Origin: Blastomonas sp. AAP53
GTDB lineage: Bacteria > Pseudomonadota > Alphaproteobacteria > Sphingomonadales > Sphingomonadaceae
Assembly (NCBI RefSeq): GCF_000331245.1
Contig: NZ_ANFZ01000006.1
Coordinates: 248,001 to 312,000, forward strand
Length of the DNA stretch: 64,000 nt
Direction of reading: 5' to 3'
In this document: piece after piece, positions 16,191-24,893 of the stretch
How the letters are laid out: every line of letters starts with the position of its first letter
Position numbering within the stretch: position 1 is the stretch's first letter
Notes under the pieces: model-generated
The model's input: the letters and a program-made list of their open reading frames with translations, nothing else
Told to the model about the DNA's origin: nothing
Database searches by the model: none
Program-made: the position numbers and the translations under genes

Positions 16191-17333
16191 TTAATGGTGC
16201 GAACTGTAGATCAGCACCTGGTTGCGGCCAGAGTTCTTCGCCTCATACAACGCAGCATCGGCATTGCGCAGCACCTGGCGATTGGGCTCACCTGGAACGA
16301 ACGGTGCGACTCCGGCGGAAAATGTGATCCGGCCGATCGGCGCGCCATTGTCCCGGTTGACCAGAGTGCGTTCGGCCAGTTCCTCGCGCACCACATCGAT
16401 CTGCTGCTTGGCCTCGGCCGTGCTGGTGTTTTCCAGCACGATCACGAACTCTTCGCCGCCGTGGCGGGCCAGGTGGCAGTTGCCACGCCCGAAGCCATCG
16501 AGAACCTTGGCAACCAGCTGCAACACGCGGTCGCCTGCCTCATGCCCATGCGTATCGTTGACCTGTTTGAAATGGTCGATGTCGATGAAGGCGACCGACA
16601 GCGGTTCGAAACGCTCCTTGGCGCGGATGGTCGCGGCAGAAAACTGCTGTTCGAAGGCCCAGCGGTTGGGCAGCCCGGTCAGCTGGTCGCGCTGCGCCTT
16701 GTCGTTGGCTTCGTCGAGGCGGTTGCGCATCTGGCTGAGCTTCTTGGTGCTTTCGTCCAGGCTCTCGCTGGCCTTCTTGGTCGATTGCATCATCTGCGTG
16801 GTGATCTTCAGCAGCGCCTTGAACTGCGCCTCGATCGGCATGTCGGCCTGCTCGGCAGGGTCGAGATCGCGCATCCAGTCCAGTCGCGACTGCAGCGCTT
16901 CGGCATAGGCCATGCTTTCCTTGCCGCTCTTGCTCAGGGTCTTGAACCCGCCAGACAGCAGGGCTTCGCTCTCGGCGACGAGGGCGTTGAGGTCCTTGAC
17001 CTTCATCACGCCTTCGCACTCGTCCATGATCTCCGCGACCATTTCGGGTGACAGGCGTCCGTTGGTATCGAGCTTGCGGTTGACAGCGGTGCGCAGCGTG
17101 CTGTTGCCGCCGTTGAGATATTCCCAGCCCAGCTTGTAATGGTCTGGCAACGGGTCGAGCTGCACCTGCTCAAGAAACGAAAAGACCTTGAGGTACATCT
17201 GCTTGGTGATGTTGCCGAAGGCGGTTTCCTGCTTTGGAGCTTCTTCTTCGACCTTGGCCTGACCCGCCAGAATTGACGCGGCAAGCCTCATTCTGTCCCT
17301 GAGATTGCCACGCTGCGCCTGAGGTTCTGCCAT
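16191..17333 (-). CDS. GGDEF-domain diguanylate cyclase
   Basis: A 380-aa soluble protein that should make cyclic di-GMP from two GTP. The first 200 residues are helical and unlike any sensor I recognise; a coiled-coil-like stretch leads into the GGDEF domain (DQLTGLPNRWAFEQQF onwards). The active-site motif is GGEEF (residues 292-296), with metal-binding DIDHFKQVND. The product-inhibition site RxxD five residues before it is not intact (RGNC). ATG at 17333 is used; a TTG at 17345 with a closer AGGA is a real alternative. Confidence 0.88.
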   Translation of the reverse strand: MAEPQAQRGNLRDRMRLAASILAGQAKVEEEAPKQETAFGNITKQMYLKVFSFLEQVQLDPLPDHYKLGWEYLNGGNSTLRTAVNRKLDTNGRLSPEMVAEIMDECEGVMKVKDLNALVAESEALLSGGFKTLSKSGKESMAYAEALQSRLDWMRDLDPAEQADMPIEAQFKALLKITTQMMQSTKKASESLDESTKKLSQMRNRLDEANDKAQRDQLTGLPNRWAFEQQFSAATIRAKERFEPLSVAFIDIDHFKQVNDTHGHEAGDRVLQLVAKVLDGFGRGNCHLARHGGEEFVIVLENTSTAEAKQQIDVVREELAERTLVNRDNGAPIGRITFSAGVAPFVPGEPNRQVLRNADAALYEAKNSGRNQVLIYSSHH

Positions 17334-17446
17334 CGGTTGACCCAATCGTCCTTAATTTAACATTCATCACCCTTAACGACCGGCATCAGCCCCGATTAAG
17401 GGGCAATTTGCCTTGAAGTTATAATATTTTGGGATGGACAGGCGCG

Positions 17447-18844
17447 TCAGGTCCAGGATGCCTGCGCCACCGGAAGGCCAGCATAGCGCGGCTGGTCGAT
17501 CAGGCAATTTTCTGCTGCCAGCCGTCGCAAATGGTCGTGCAGCGCAGGGGTCATCGCTGCAGGGTCGTGCCGTACTGCCTGCATGAGGCTGGTGGCATCA
17601 AGACCCATCTGTTCCAGTCGCGCTGCCTGTGCCGACTGGAACACCGGACCCAGCGCCGCATCCCGTGCGGCCATGCCCAGGGCGTTGATCGCGACCCTGG
17701 CCTCGAACCGCCTGTGCCCAGTGGCGGAGGCGGCGACCTGAGCATCCAGCCACAGGCTCACCGCGTCGACCAGTGCCGCGCCGGTCGGAACACCATGTTC
17801 GGGCAGCCGCTTGGTGGCAGGCCAGACCATCGGCGCTGCGACGGACGGCAGTTCGTCGGCCAGCATCAGCATCAGGTCGATCTCCACCTCGGATACGCGA
17901 CGGCCGATGACCAGGCGTTCAGGACCGCTCTGGTCGCCGCGCCGCCAGATATCGGCCATCACCAGGCAGCACACGCCCCACCAGAGGCAGGAATATACCA
18001 GCCAGAAGCGGAAACGCGCCGGGTCGACGCGCACTCCGGTCATGGCTTCATACTGTTCCAGCATGGCCTCGGGACGGGCGATGCCGCCCAGCGGCTTTTC
18101 ATAGTGGCCAAAGCGCCAGCTGGGGATGCAGCCAAAGGCCAGATCCTGCACCGGATCGCCCAGATGCGCGAGCTCCCAGTCGAGTACGGCGGAAAGCCCG
18201 TCCGGCGTGATCAGCAGGTTGCCCATGCGAAAATCGCCATGGCACAGGCGCGGCTCGACAGGCGCGGGCAGTGCGCGTTCCAGCCAGCCGAACGCCAGTG
18301 CGTAAATGGGTGAGGTCCCTCCCAGATCGCGCCAGCGGGCTTCCAGATCGGCAAGCATGTCTGCCGGTGCGCGATACGTCAGCGATTTTGGCAGGCGCGC
18401 AGGCGCGATGGCATGGATTGCCGCCAACTGTTCGGCCCATTGGCCAGGCAGCCGGTCCAGCGCAGGAATGAAGGCGGGGTCGCGCAGCAGAACTTGGGGC
18501 AGGGCCTCGCCTGGTGCACAGGCCATCACGAAGCCTTCGCCCAGCCCGTCCTCGGGGGTCAGCCTGGCGCGCACGGCGGGTACCATCACGCCGAGTTCAC
18601 CTGCACATTCGATGACATCGGCTTGGCCATCAAGGCTGAGCGCGCCGGAATCGATGGCAGCATCATCCCCGTGCAAACCTTCGGGCATGCGGCGCAGGAT
18701 CAGGAGCTCATTGCCCCAGGCGAAGCGCCAGCTTTGCATGCTCGCGCCGCCCGAAAGCCGCTTGAGGTTGCCCAGCGGACCATCCCCGCCCAGCGTCTTG
18801 CGGCAAAGCGTTTCCAGCCGGGCGGCAAAGAGTGTATCATCCAT
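17447..18844 (-). CDS. APH-type phosphotransferase family protein with C-terminal DUF6285-like domain
   Basis: A 465-aa protein. Residues 1-310 have the aminoglycoside-phosphotransferase/choline kinase fold: Brenner motif LCHGDFRMGNLLI and metal site VLDWELAHLGDP. The last 120 residues (from about LVDAVSLWLDAQVAA) form a separate helical domain seen fused or adjacent to such kinases. These proteins usually sit beside acyl-CoA dehydrogenase and acyl-CoA ligase genes and are thought to phosphorylate acyl or hydroxyacyl intermediates; here it stands alone. A perfect 18-bp palindrome starts 8 nt upstream of the ATG. Confidence 0.82.
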   Translation of the reverse strand: MDDTLFAARLETLCRKTLGGDGPLGNLKRLSGGASMQSWRFAWGNELLILRRMPEGLHGDDAAIDSGALSLDGQADVIECAGELGVMVPAVRARLTPEDGLGEGFVMACAPGEALPQVLLRDPAFIPALDRLPGQWAEQLAAIHAIAPARLPKSLTYRAPADMLADLEARWRDLGGTSPIYALAFGWLERALPAPVEPRLCHGDFRMGNLLITPDGLSAVLDWELAHLGDPVQDLAFGCIPSWRFGHYEKPLGGIARPEAMLEQYEAMTGVRVDPARFRFWLVYSCLWWGVCCLVMADIWRRGDQSGPERLVIGRRVSEVEIDLMLMLADELPSVAAPMVWPATKRLPEHGVPTGAALVDAVSLWLDAQVAASATGHRRFEARVAINALGMAARDAALGPVFQSAQAARLEQMGLDATSLMQAVRHDPAAMTPALHDHLRRLAAENCLIDQPRYAGLPVAQASWT

Positions 18845-18852
18845 TCCGTGGA

Positions 18853-18870
18853 GTTAATTGATCAATTAAC
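18853..18870. promoter_or_regulatory. perfect 18-bp palindrome, candidate TetR-type operator
   Basis: GTTAATTGATCAATTAAC reads the same on both strands. It lies 8 nt upstream of the phosphotransferase start and 115 nt before fabD, in an intergenic region with otherwise high GC. Its length and AT-rich symmetric form fit TetR/FadR-type operators of acyl-CoA metabolism. Confidence 0.55.
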
Positions 18871-18985
18871 CTGCTGCAAGCACCTTGCAACGCCGCGGCA
18901 AGGTGGATAACGGGCGGCGCTTGACGCGCGGGGCTGGAGGGCTCGAGCGCGCTTGAGGCAGATCGGGCGAGGGACAGCTAAGGTC

Positions 18986-19921
18986 ATGACACGCGCATTC
19001 ATTTTTCCAGGGCAGGGCAGCCAGAAGGTCGGCATGGGCAAGGCATTGGCCGAAGCCAGCGCCGAGGCACGCGCGGTCTTTCAGGAGGTCGACGAGGCTT
19101 TGGGGCAGAACCTGTTCCAGCTGATGTGCGACGGGCCTGCAGACGAGCTTCAGCTGACCGAAAATGCCCAGCCCGCCATCATGGCCAATGCCATCGCGGT
19201 GCTGCGCGTGTTGCAGCATCAAGCGGGCGATGCGCCGGTGCCTTTTGCCTATGTCGCAGGGCACAGCCTGGGCGAATACAGCGCATTGTGCGCTGCCGGG
19301 TCGCTGGACCTGGCCACCACCGCGCGGCTGCTCAAGCTGCGCGGACAGGCGATGCAGGCTGCCGTGCCGGTCGGCCAAGGCGCGATGGCGGCGCTGCTGG
19401 GCATCGAGTTCGACGAGGCGGTGCAGGCAGCTGCACAGGCCGCCGGCGACCAGGTCTGCGCCGTTGCCAATGACAATGCCTTTGGTCAGGCGGTCATCTC
19501 CGGCCATGCCGCTGCTGTCGAACGCTGCCTGCCGATCGCCAAGGAACTGGGTGCGCGCAAGGCAATGATGTTGCCGGTCTCCGCGCCGTTCCATTGCGCG
19601 CTGATGCAGCCTGCCGCAGACCGGATGGCCGAGGCGCTCGCCGACACCGTGATCAACGCTCCGTGCGTGCCGCTGTTCGCCAACGTCACTGCCGCGCCGG
19701 TCAGCGATCCCGCACAGATCCGCACGCTGCTGGTCGATCAGGTCACCGGCATGGTGCGCTGGCGCGAGTCGGTCATCGCGATGCGCGATGCCGGGGTCGA
19801 TCACTTCATCGAGCTGGGCGGCAAGGTGCTGGTGCCGATGATCAAGCGGATCGTCGAGGATGTTGCCAGCGAAAGCCTGGTCGAAATGAGCGATATCGAC
19901 AGCCTGCTCGAGATGGTTTGA
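18986..19921 (+). CDS. fabD: malonyl-CoA:ACP transacylase
   Basis: FabD (311 aa) loads malonate from CoA onto acyl carrier protein. MTRAFIFPGQGSQKVGMGKA opens the protein; the nucleophile is Ser94 in GHSLGEYSAL and the partner histidine is in SAPFHCALMQPA. Start ATG at 18986 follows GGGACAGCTAAGG. First of a fatty-acid synthesis group fabD-fabG-acpP-fabF-mltG on the plus strand, interrupted by a palindromic repeat between fabD and fabG. Confidence 0.97.
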   Translation: MTRAFIFPGQGSQKVGMGKALAEASAEARAVFQEVDEALGQNLFQLMCDGPADELQLTENAQPAIMANAIAVLRVLQHQAGDAPVPFAYVAGHSLGEYSALCAAGSLDLATTARLLKLRGQAMQAAVPVGQGAMAALLGIEFDEAVQAAAQAAGDQVCAVANDNAFGQAVISGHAAAVERCLPIAKELGARKAMMLPVSAPFHCALMQPAADRMAEALADTVINAPCVPLFANVTAAPVSDPAQIRTLLVDQVTGMVRWRESVIAMRDAGVDHFIELGGKVLVPMIKRIVEDVASESLVEMSDIDSLLEMV

Positions 19922-19950
19922 TAGAGACCAATAACCCCATCAACCCCGCC

Positions 19951-20030
19951 CGCTCGGCCTGAGCTTGTCGAAGGCCCCGCATCGACACCAGCGTTTTCCC
20001 GAGGCCTTCGACAGGCTCAGGCTGAGCGGA
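19951..20030. repeat. extragenic palindromic repeat, family A copy 1
   Basis: Inverted arms around CCTGAGCTTGTCGAAGGCC (left) and GGCCTTCGACAGGCTCAGG (right), with outer CCGCTC/GAGCGG-like ends, form an 80-nt hairpin in the fabD-fabG gap. The same arms occur at 39588-39679 and 48244-48346. Confidence 0.85.
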
Positions 20031-20066
20031 GGGGGCTAGGGTGAGGCGCTACTAGGAGAATTTCGC

Positions 20067-20804
20067 ATGTTCGATCTTACAGGCATGACCGCACTGGTCA
20101 CTGGCGCAAGCGGTGGCATTGGTTCGGCGATTGCGCGCGGCCTTGCTGCGCATGGTGCGCGGCTGGCGCTGTCCGGCAGCAACGAGGCCAAGCTCAACGA
20201 ATTTGCAGCCACGCTCGGCGGCGATCATGTGGCGCTGGCGTGTGACCTTTCCGATCCCGCAGCCGTCGATGCGCTGGTGCCGCGTGCGGTCGAGGCGCTG
20301 GGCTCGCTCGACATCCTGGTCAACAATGCCGGCATCACGCGCGACAATCTGGCGATGCGGATGAAGGACGATGAATGGTCCGATGTCATCCGCGTCAACC
20401 TGGAAGCCGCGTTCCGCCTGTGCCGCGCGTCAGCCAAGCCGATGATGAAGTCGCGCTTTGGTCGCATGATCTCGATCACCAGCGTGGTCGGCGCGACTGG
20501 CAACCCCGGCCAGGCCAATTATGCCGCATCCAAGGCTGGGCTGGTCGGCATGTCGAAGGCGCTGGCCGCAGAGCTTGCCAGTCGCAACATCACTGTCAAC
20601 TGCGTCGCTCCAGGCTTTATCGCGTCGGCCATGACCGAGGTTCTGCCCGAAGCGCAGAAATCGGCCTTGCTCGGGCGCATTCCGGCAGGCAAGCTGGGCG
20701 AAGGCGATGATGTCGCCGCAGCCGTGGTCTATCTGGCCAGCCGCGAAGCAGGCTATGTCACCGGCCAGACGCTGCACGTCAATGGCGGCATGGCGATGTT
20801 GTAA
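20067..20804 (+). CDS. fabG: 3-oxoacyl-ACP reductase
   Basis: FabG (245 aa) is an NADPH-dependent short-chain dehydrogenase reducing beta-ketoacyl-ACP. The cofactor motif TGASGGIG (residues 12-19), NNAG (86-89) and the catalytic Ser139, Tyr152 and Lys156 are present, and the end LHVNGGMAML is typical of FabG. ATG at 20067 follows AGGAGAATTTCGC. It lies between fabD and acpP in a fatty-acid gene cluster. Confidence 0.97.
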   Translation: MFDLTGMTALVTGASGGIGSAIARGLAAHGARLALSGSNEAKLNEFAATLGGDHVALACDLSDPAAVDALVPRAVEALGSLDILVNNAGITRDNLAMRMKDDEWSDVIRVNLEAAFRLCRASAKPMMKSRFGRMISITSVVGATGNPGQANYAASKAGLVGMSKALAAELASRNITVNCVAPGFIASAMTEVLPEAQKSALLGRIPAGKLGEGDDVAAAVVYLASREAGYVTGQTLHVNGGMAML

Positions 20805-20912
20805 CGCAGCGAGCCGTGCCAGCCCTCTTGCCAGCCGCGCAAAGCGGCATTAGGGCGGGCGGTGAATGTCAGTTCGCAAATTTTAGTTACACACAAATCG
20901 AAGGAAGTCTGC

Positions 20913-21149
20913 ATGAGTGAGACTGGGGACCGCGTTAAAAAGATCGTGATCGAGCATCTCGGCGTTGAAGCAGAGAAGGTCACCGAAGACGCAAGCTTCA
21001 TCGACGACCTGGGCGCAGACAGCCTGGATATCGTCGAGCTGGTCATGGCGTTCGAAGAAGAGTTCGGCGTCGAAATTCCTGACGATGCTGCCGAAAAGAT
21101 CAGCACCGTCAACGATGCCATCGAATATATCGACAGCCACAAGGGCTGA
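20913..21149 (+). CDS. acpP: acyl carrier protein
   Basis: ACP (78 aa) carries growing fatty acids on a phosphopantetheine attached to Ser37 in [18 protein letters not shown]. Acidic throughout, with [15 protein letters not shown] at helix III. ATG at 20913 follows GAAGGAAG. A terminator-like hairpin follows at 21258, which would explain the high ACP level relative to fabF. Confidence 0.98.
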   Translation: MSETGDRVKKIVIEHLGVEAEKVTEDASFIDDLGADSLDIVELVMAFEEEFGVEIPDDAAEKISTVNDAIEYIDSHKG

Positions 21150-21257
21150 TCAGCGGCGACCACAGGGGCTGGGCCCATTGCACCGGCACGACGCCGCTTC
21201 GGCCAGAACATGGCGGGCTGCGTTGCCGTGCAAAAGCGGTGGCCCATGTGAAGAGTA

Positions 21258-21304
21258 AGATGGCTTCCCTGACTGTCGCACTGCGACCGGGGAGGCCATT
21301 TTTC
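21258..21304 (+). terminator. intrinsic (possibly partial) terminator between acpP and fabF
   Basis: ATGGCTTCCC pairs with GGGGAGGCCAT (one mismatch/bulge) and is followed by five T. It lies between co-directional acpP and fabF and could make acpP expression exceed that of fabF. Confidence 0.7.
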
Positions 21305-21375
21305 GTTTTAGCGAGCAGCGGCATGGCGGCAACGCCTGGCGCGCGCTGCGCCAGAAGTTTTCAGGAGTGAGGCGA

Positions 21376-22632
21376 ATGCGCCGTGTAGTCGTTACAGGTT
21401 TGGGTCTGGTCACGCCGCTGGGTGCGGATGTCGAGACGGCATGGAGCAATCTCATCGCCGCCAAATCGGGCGCAGGGCCGATCACCCGGTTCGATGCCAG
21501 CGATCAGAAGTGCCGCATCGCCTGCGAGGTCAAGCCTGCCGATCATCCTTATGGCTTTGATCCCAACAAGCGGGTGGATCACAAGATTCAGCGCCAGGTC
21601 GATCCCTTCATCATCTATGGCATCGATGCGGCGGGCCAGGCGCTAGAGGATGCCGGGCTCACCGACATGAGCGAGGAAGAACGCTACCGGGCCGGCTGTT
21701 CGATCGGCTCGGGGATTGGCGGACTGCCGGGGATCGAGAGTGAATCGCTGCTGCTGGCCGAAAAGGGCCCGGGCCGCGTGTCGCCCCATTTCGTGCATGG
21801 CCGCCTGATCAACCTCATCTCGGGCCAGGTCAGTATCAAATACGGTCTGATGGGCCCCAACCATGCGGTCGTCACCGCGTGCTCCACCGGAGCACATTCG
21901 ATCGGCGATGCAGCACGGATGATTGCTCTCGACGATGCCGATGTCATGGTGGCGGGCGGCGCGGAAGCCACAATCTGCCCCATCGGAATTGCCGGTTTCG
22001 CCCAGGCCCGCGCGCTCAACATGAGCTACAACGACCGCCCCGAACAGGCCAGCCGCCCGTATGACCAGGACCGCGATGGCTTCGTGATGGGCGAGGGCGC
22101 AGGCGTCGTCGTTCTGGAAGAATACGAGCGGGCCAAGGCGCGTGGCGCAAAGATTTATGCCGAGGTCGTGGGTTATGGCCTGTCGGGCGACGCCTATCAT
22201 GTCACCGCGCCGCACCCTGAGGGCAGCGGAGCCTATCGGTCGATGGAAATGGCGCTCAAGCGCGCCAACATGACGCCAGCCGACATTGACTATATCAACG
22301 CGCACGGCACTTCGACCATGGCGGACACCATCGAACTGGGCGCGGTCAAGCGATTGTTCGGCGATGCCATTTCCAATGTTTCGATGAGCTCGACCAAATC
22401 GGCCATCGGCCATCTGCTCGGCGGCGCAGGCGCGGTCGAGGCGATCTTCTGCATCCTTGCGATCCGCGACCAGATCGTTCCGCCGACGCTCAACCTCGAC
22501 AACCCGAGCGAGGGTTGCGAAGGCGTTGATCTGGTTCCGCATACGGCCAAGAAGCGCAAGGTGACCGCCGTGCTCAACAATTCGTTCGGTTTTGGCGGCA
22601 CCAACGCCAGCCTCATCATGAAGGCGGTATAA
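21376..22632 (+). CDS. fabF: beta-ketoacyl-ACP synthase II
   Basis: FabF (418 aa) condenses malonyl-ACP with acyl-ACP. Cys169 lies in VVTACSTGAHSIG, and the two histidines in NAHGTSTMADTIE and SAIGHLLGGAGAVEA complete the thiolase-fold triad. ATG at 21376 is 8 nt after AGGAG; a GTG three codons earlier is not needed. mltG follows after 6 nt, the usual alphaproteobacterial pairing. Confidence 0.98.
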   Translation: MRRVVVTGLGLVTPLGADVETAWSNLIAAKSGAGPITRFDASDQKCRIACEVKPADHPYGFDPNKRVDHKIQRQVDPFIIYGIDAAGQALEDAGLTDMSEEERYRAGCSIGSGIGGLPGIESESLLLAEKGPGRVSPHFVHGRLINLISGQVSIKYGLMGPNHAVVTACSTGAHSIGDAARMIALDDADVMVAGGAEATICPIGIAGFAQARALNMSYNDRPEQASRPYDQDRDGFVMGEGAGVVVLEEYERAKARGAKIYAEVVGYGLSGDAYHVTAPHPEGSGAYRSMEMALKRANMTPADIDYINAHGTSTMADTIELGAVKRLFGDAISNVSMSSTKSAIGHLLGGAGAVEAIFCILAIRDQIVPPTLNLDNPSEGCEGVDLVPHTAKKRKVTAVLNNSFGFGGTNASLIMKAV

Positions 22633-22638
22633 CGCATC

Positions 22639-23613
22639 ATGCTGCGCCGATTGGGATGCATCGTTCTGGCCGGGGCGGCCGCACTGGTGCTGCTGATCGG
22701 CGGCAATTTCTACTGGGGCTGGACCGCGTCCGGCCCTGCGACGCAGCAGCTCTCGGTCGTCGTGCCTGCCGGTAGTTCGCTGGCCCGCGCGGCGCAGGTG
22801 CTGGAAGAAAAGGGCGCGATCAGTTCGGCGGGAGCCTTTCTCAATCGCGCCAAGGTGTTCGGCAGCAGCGATCCCATCAAGGCGGGCGAGTTCGTCATTC
22901 CGGCAGAGGCCAGCAACGCGCAGATCCTGAACATCCTGCAGGGCGGTGAGGTGGTACTGCGCATGGTCACCGTGCCCGAGGGCATGCCGAGCATTCTCGT
23001 GCACGAAAAACTGATGGCCGAAGACCTTCTCACCGGCGAGGTGCCCGTGGCCGAGGAAGGTTCGATCCTGCCCGAAAGCTACAGCTTCGAGCGCGGCGAA
23101 AAGCGGATCGCGGTGATGCTGCGGATGCAGAAGGCGATGCAGGACACGATTGCCGAACTGTGGCCGAACCGCTCACCCGACACCGTGGTCAAGACACCGC
23201 AGGAAGCGGTCACGCTGGCCGCGATCGTGGAGAAGGAAACTGGCAAGCCTTCCGAGCGCCGGATGATTGCCGGCGTGTATTCCAACCGCATCCGCAAGGG
23301 CATGATGCTGCAGGCGGACCCGACGATCATCTATCCGATCACCCGCGGCAAGCCGCTGGGCCGTCGCATTCGCCAGTCCGAGATTGCCGACGTCAACGAT
23401 TACAACACCTATGCGATGACCGGGCTGCCCAAGGGGCCTATCACCAACCCCGGTCGTGCGTCGATCGAGGCGGTGCTCAACCCTGCACGGACCGAGGCGC
23501 TGTTTTTTGTTGCGGACGGGACCGGCGGGCATGTGTTTGCCAACACTCTGGCCGACCACAACCGCAACGTCGAAAAATGGTTCGCGATCCGCCGCGCGCG
23601 CGGCGAAATGTAA
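22639..23613 (+). CDS. mltG: endolytic murein transglycosylase
   Basis: MltG (324 aa) is an inner-membrane enzyme that cleaves nascent glycan strands and sets their length. One N-terminal membrane helix (about residues 7-26), a LysM-like segment (LSVVVPAGSSLARAAQVLEE) and the YceG catalytic domain with AAIVEKETGKPSERR (residues 194-208, containing the catalytic Glu) and LQADPTIIYPI. It is transcribed with fabF, 6 nt downstream. Confidence 0.96.
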   Translation: MLRRLGCIVLAGAAALVLLIGGNFYWGWTASGPATQQLSVVVPAGSSLARAAQVLEEKGAISSAGAFLNRAKVFGSSDPIKAGEFVIPAEASNAQILNILQGGEVVLRMVTVPEGMPSILVHEKLMAEDLLTGEVPVAEEGSILPESYSFERGEKRIAVMLRMQKAMQDTIAELWPNRSPDTVVKTPQEAVTLAAIVEKETGKPSERRMIAGVYSNRIRKGMMLQADPTIIYPITRGKPLGRRIRQSEIADVNDYNTYAMTGLPKGPITNPGRASIEAVLNPARTEALFFVADGTGGHVFANTLADHNRNVEKWFAIRRARGEM

Positions 23614-23625
23614 GCGCTGTTCGCG

Positions 23626-24045
23626 CTACCGGCTCCAGCGCCGCTTCTTGGCGGTGAGCGCCAGCCAGATTTCAAGCGCCACCGATCCGGCAACAAGTGC
23701 CTGAAAACCAAGCACTTCGGCGGTCAGGTTGGCAGGGTCTCCAAACAGCCACGCATTCTGCAGCACCAGGCCAATCGCCGATGCGACAAACAGCCATAGC
23801 GCGATCCGTCGCCGCAGCAGCAGCGCGATAACGCCCGCCGTGCCCGCAAAAGTCGCCAGCACGAACCCGTAGAAGGCGACGGCCGGGCGGGCGGCGTAGA
23901 GCGCCTGCTGTTCCGGTGCGAGCTTGCTGACATCGCCCAATCCCAGCACCGGATCAAACAGCAGCGCCACCAGCCCGATAACATTCCAGGCAAGCAGAGC
24001 GATGGCCAGCAGCCAGAACCAGCCCAGCGGCCGTGACATGATCAT
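23626..24045 (-). CDS. small four-helix membrane protein, unknown
   Basis: A 139-aa protein with four hydrophobic segments (about residues 8-30, 55-76, 80-97, 108-130), a basic end KKRRWSR and few charged residues. I do not recognise the family; similar small proteins are annotated as hypothetical in sphingomonads. The ATG at 24045 follows GGGAGGGAA; a second ATG two codons on is possible. It converges on mltG with 12 nt between stops. Confidence 0.6.
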   Translation of the reverse strand: MIMSRPLGWFWLLAIALLAWNVIGLVALLFDPVLGLGDVSKLAPEQQALYAARPAVAFYGFVLATFAGTAGVIALLLRRRIALWLFVASAIGLVLQNAWLFGDPANLTAEVLGFQALVAGSVALEIWLALTAKKRRWSR

Positions 24046-24265
24046 CGAAGGTTCCCTCCCGATACGTCCAAAATGAAGCGATTTGCGGATCGCGCAAGCA
24101 TGGCATGCATCCGTGCGCCCGGTCTAATCGAGAGTCGCTGCCAATGCGATCAAGTCATCGAAAAAAGCGATTAGAGCCGCATAATGTTTTCATTTCACAC
24201 TTCGCCGCGCTATCCCTAGATGTTGCACTGCAAAACATATTCCCCATCGTTCAAGGAGATTCCGC

Positions 24266-24811
24266 ATGATCGGTCGTAACGTTCCCAATGTCTGCCTGAA
24301 AACGCGCGTGCGCGACGACAGCATCGAGGGCCCGAACCCCTTCCGCTGGCAGGACCAGCTGACCGGCGATCTGCTGGAAGGCAAGCGCGTCGTCATCTTC
24401 TCGCTGCCTGGCGCGTTCACCCCGACCTGCTCGACCTCGCAGGTTCCCGGCTTTGAAGCGCTGTATGACGACTTCCTGGCCGAAGGCATTGACGAAATCT
24501 ACTGCGTGTCGGTCAACGACGCATTCGTGATGTACCAGTGGGGCAAGTCGCTGGGCGTGCAGAAGGTCAAGCTGCTTCCCGATGGCTCGGCCGACTTCAC
24601 GCGTCGCATGGGCATGCTGATCCGCAAGGACCATGTCGGCTTTGGTGAGCGCAGCTGGCGTTATGCCATGGTTGTCGACAATGGCGTGATCACCGACTGG
24701 TTCGAAGAGCCCGGCATCAACGATCACGGTCTGGACAGCGATCCCTATGGCGAAACCGCCCCGGAAAACGTGCTGGCCAAGATCAAGGCAAAGCAGACAG
24801 AACCGGCCTGA
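24266..24811 (+). CDS. peroxiredoxin (Prx5/hybrid Prx type)
   Basis: A 181-aa thiol peroxidase that reduces hydrogen peroxide and organic peroxides. The peroxidatic cysteine is Cys55 in the PGAFTPTCSTSQVPGF motif. No resolving cysteine is obvious besides Cys10 and a Cys in EIYCVSVND, so reduction by glutathione/glutaredoxin is likely, as for Prx5-class enzymes. ATG at 24266 after AAGGAG. Monocistronic with a terminator at 24849. Confidence 0.94.
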   Translation: MIGRNVPNVCLKTRVRDDSIEGPNPFRWQDQLTGDLLEGKRVVIFSLPGAFTPTCSTSQVPGFEALYDDFLAEGIDEIYCVSVNDAFVMYQWGKSLGVQKVKLLPDGSADFTRRMGMLIRKDHVGFGERSWRYAMVVDNGVITDWFEEPGINDHGLDSDPYGETAPENVLAKIKAKQTEPA

Positions 24812-24848
24812 GCCGGTTCGCCAACTGATCCCTAACGGGTCGCAAGCG

Positions 24849-24881
24849 GGGGCGCGGTGCAGCAATGCATCGCGCCCCTTT
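24849..24881 (+). terminator. terminator after peroxiredoxin gene
   Basis: GGGGCGCG..TGCA / TGCA..CGCGCCCC forms a 13-bp stem (one G-T pair) with a GCAA loop, followed by TTT. Confidence 0.65.
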
Positions 24882-24893
24882 GCGTAGGGCCGG

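Noticed and set aside
21643-23004. 453-codon minus-strand frame over fabF and mltG
   Set aside because: Mirror of two well-supported genes; typical high-GC shadow frame.
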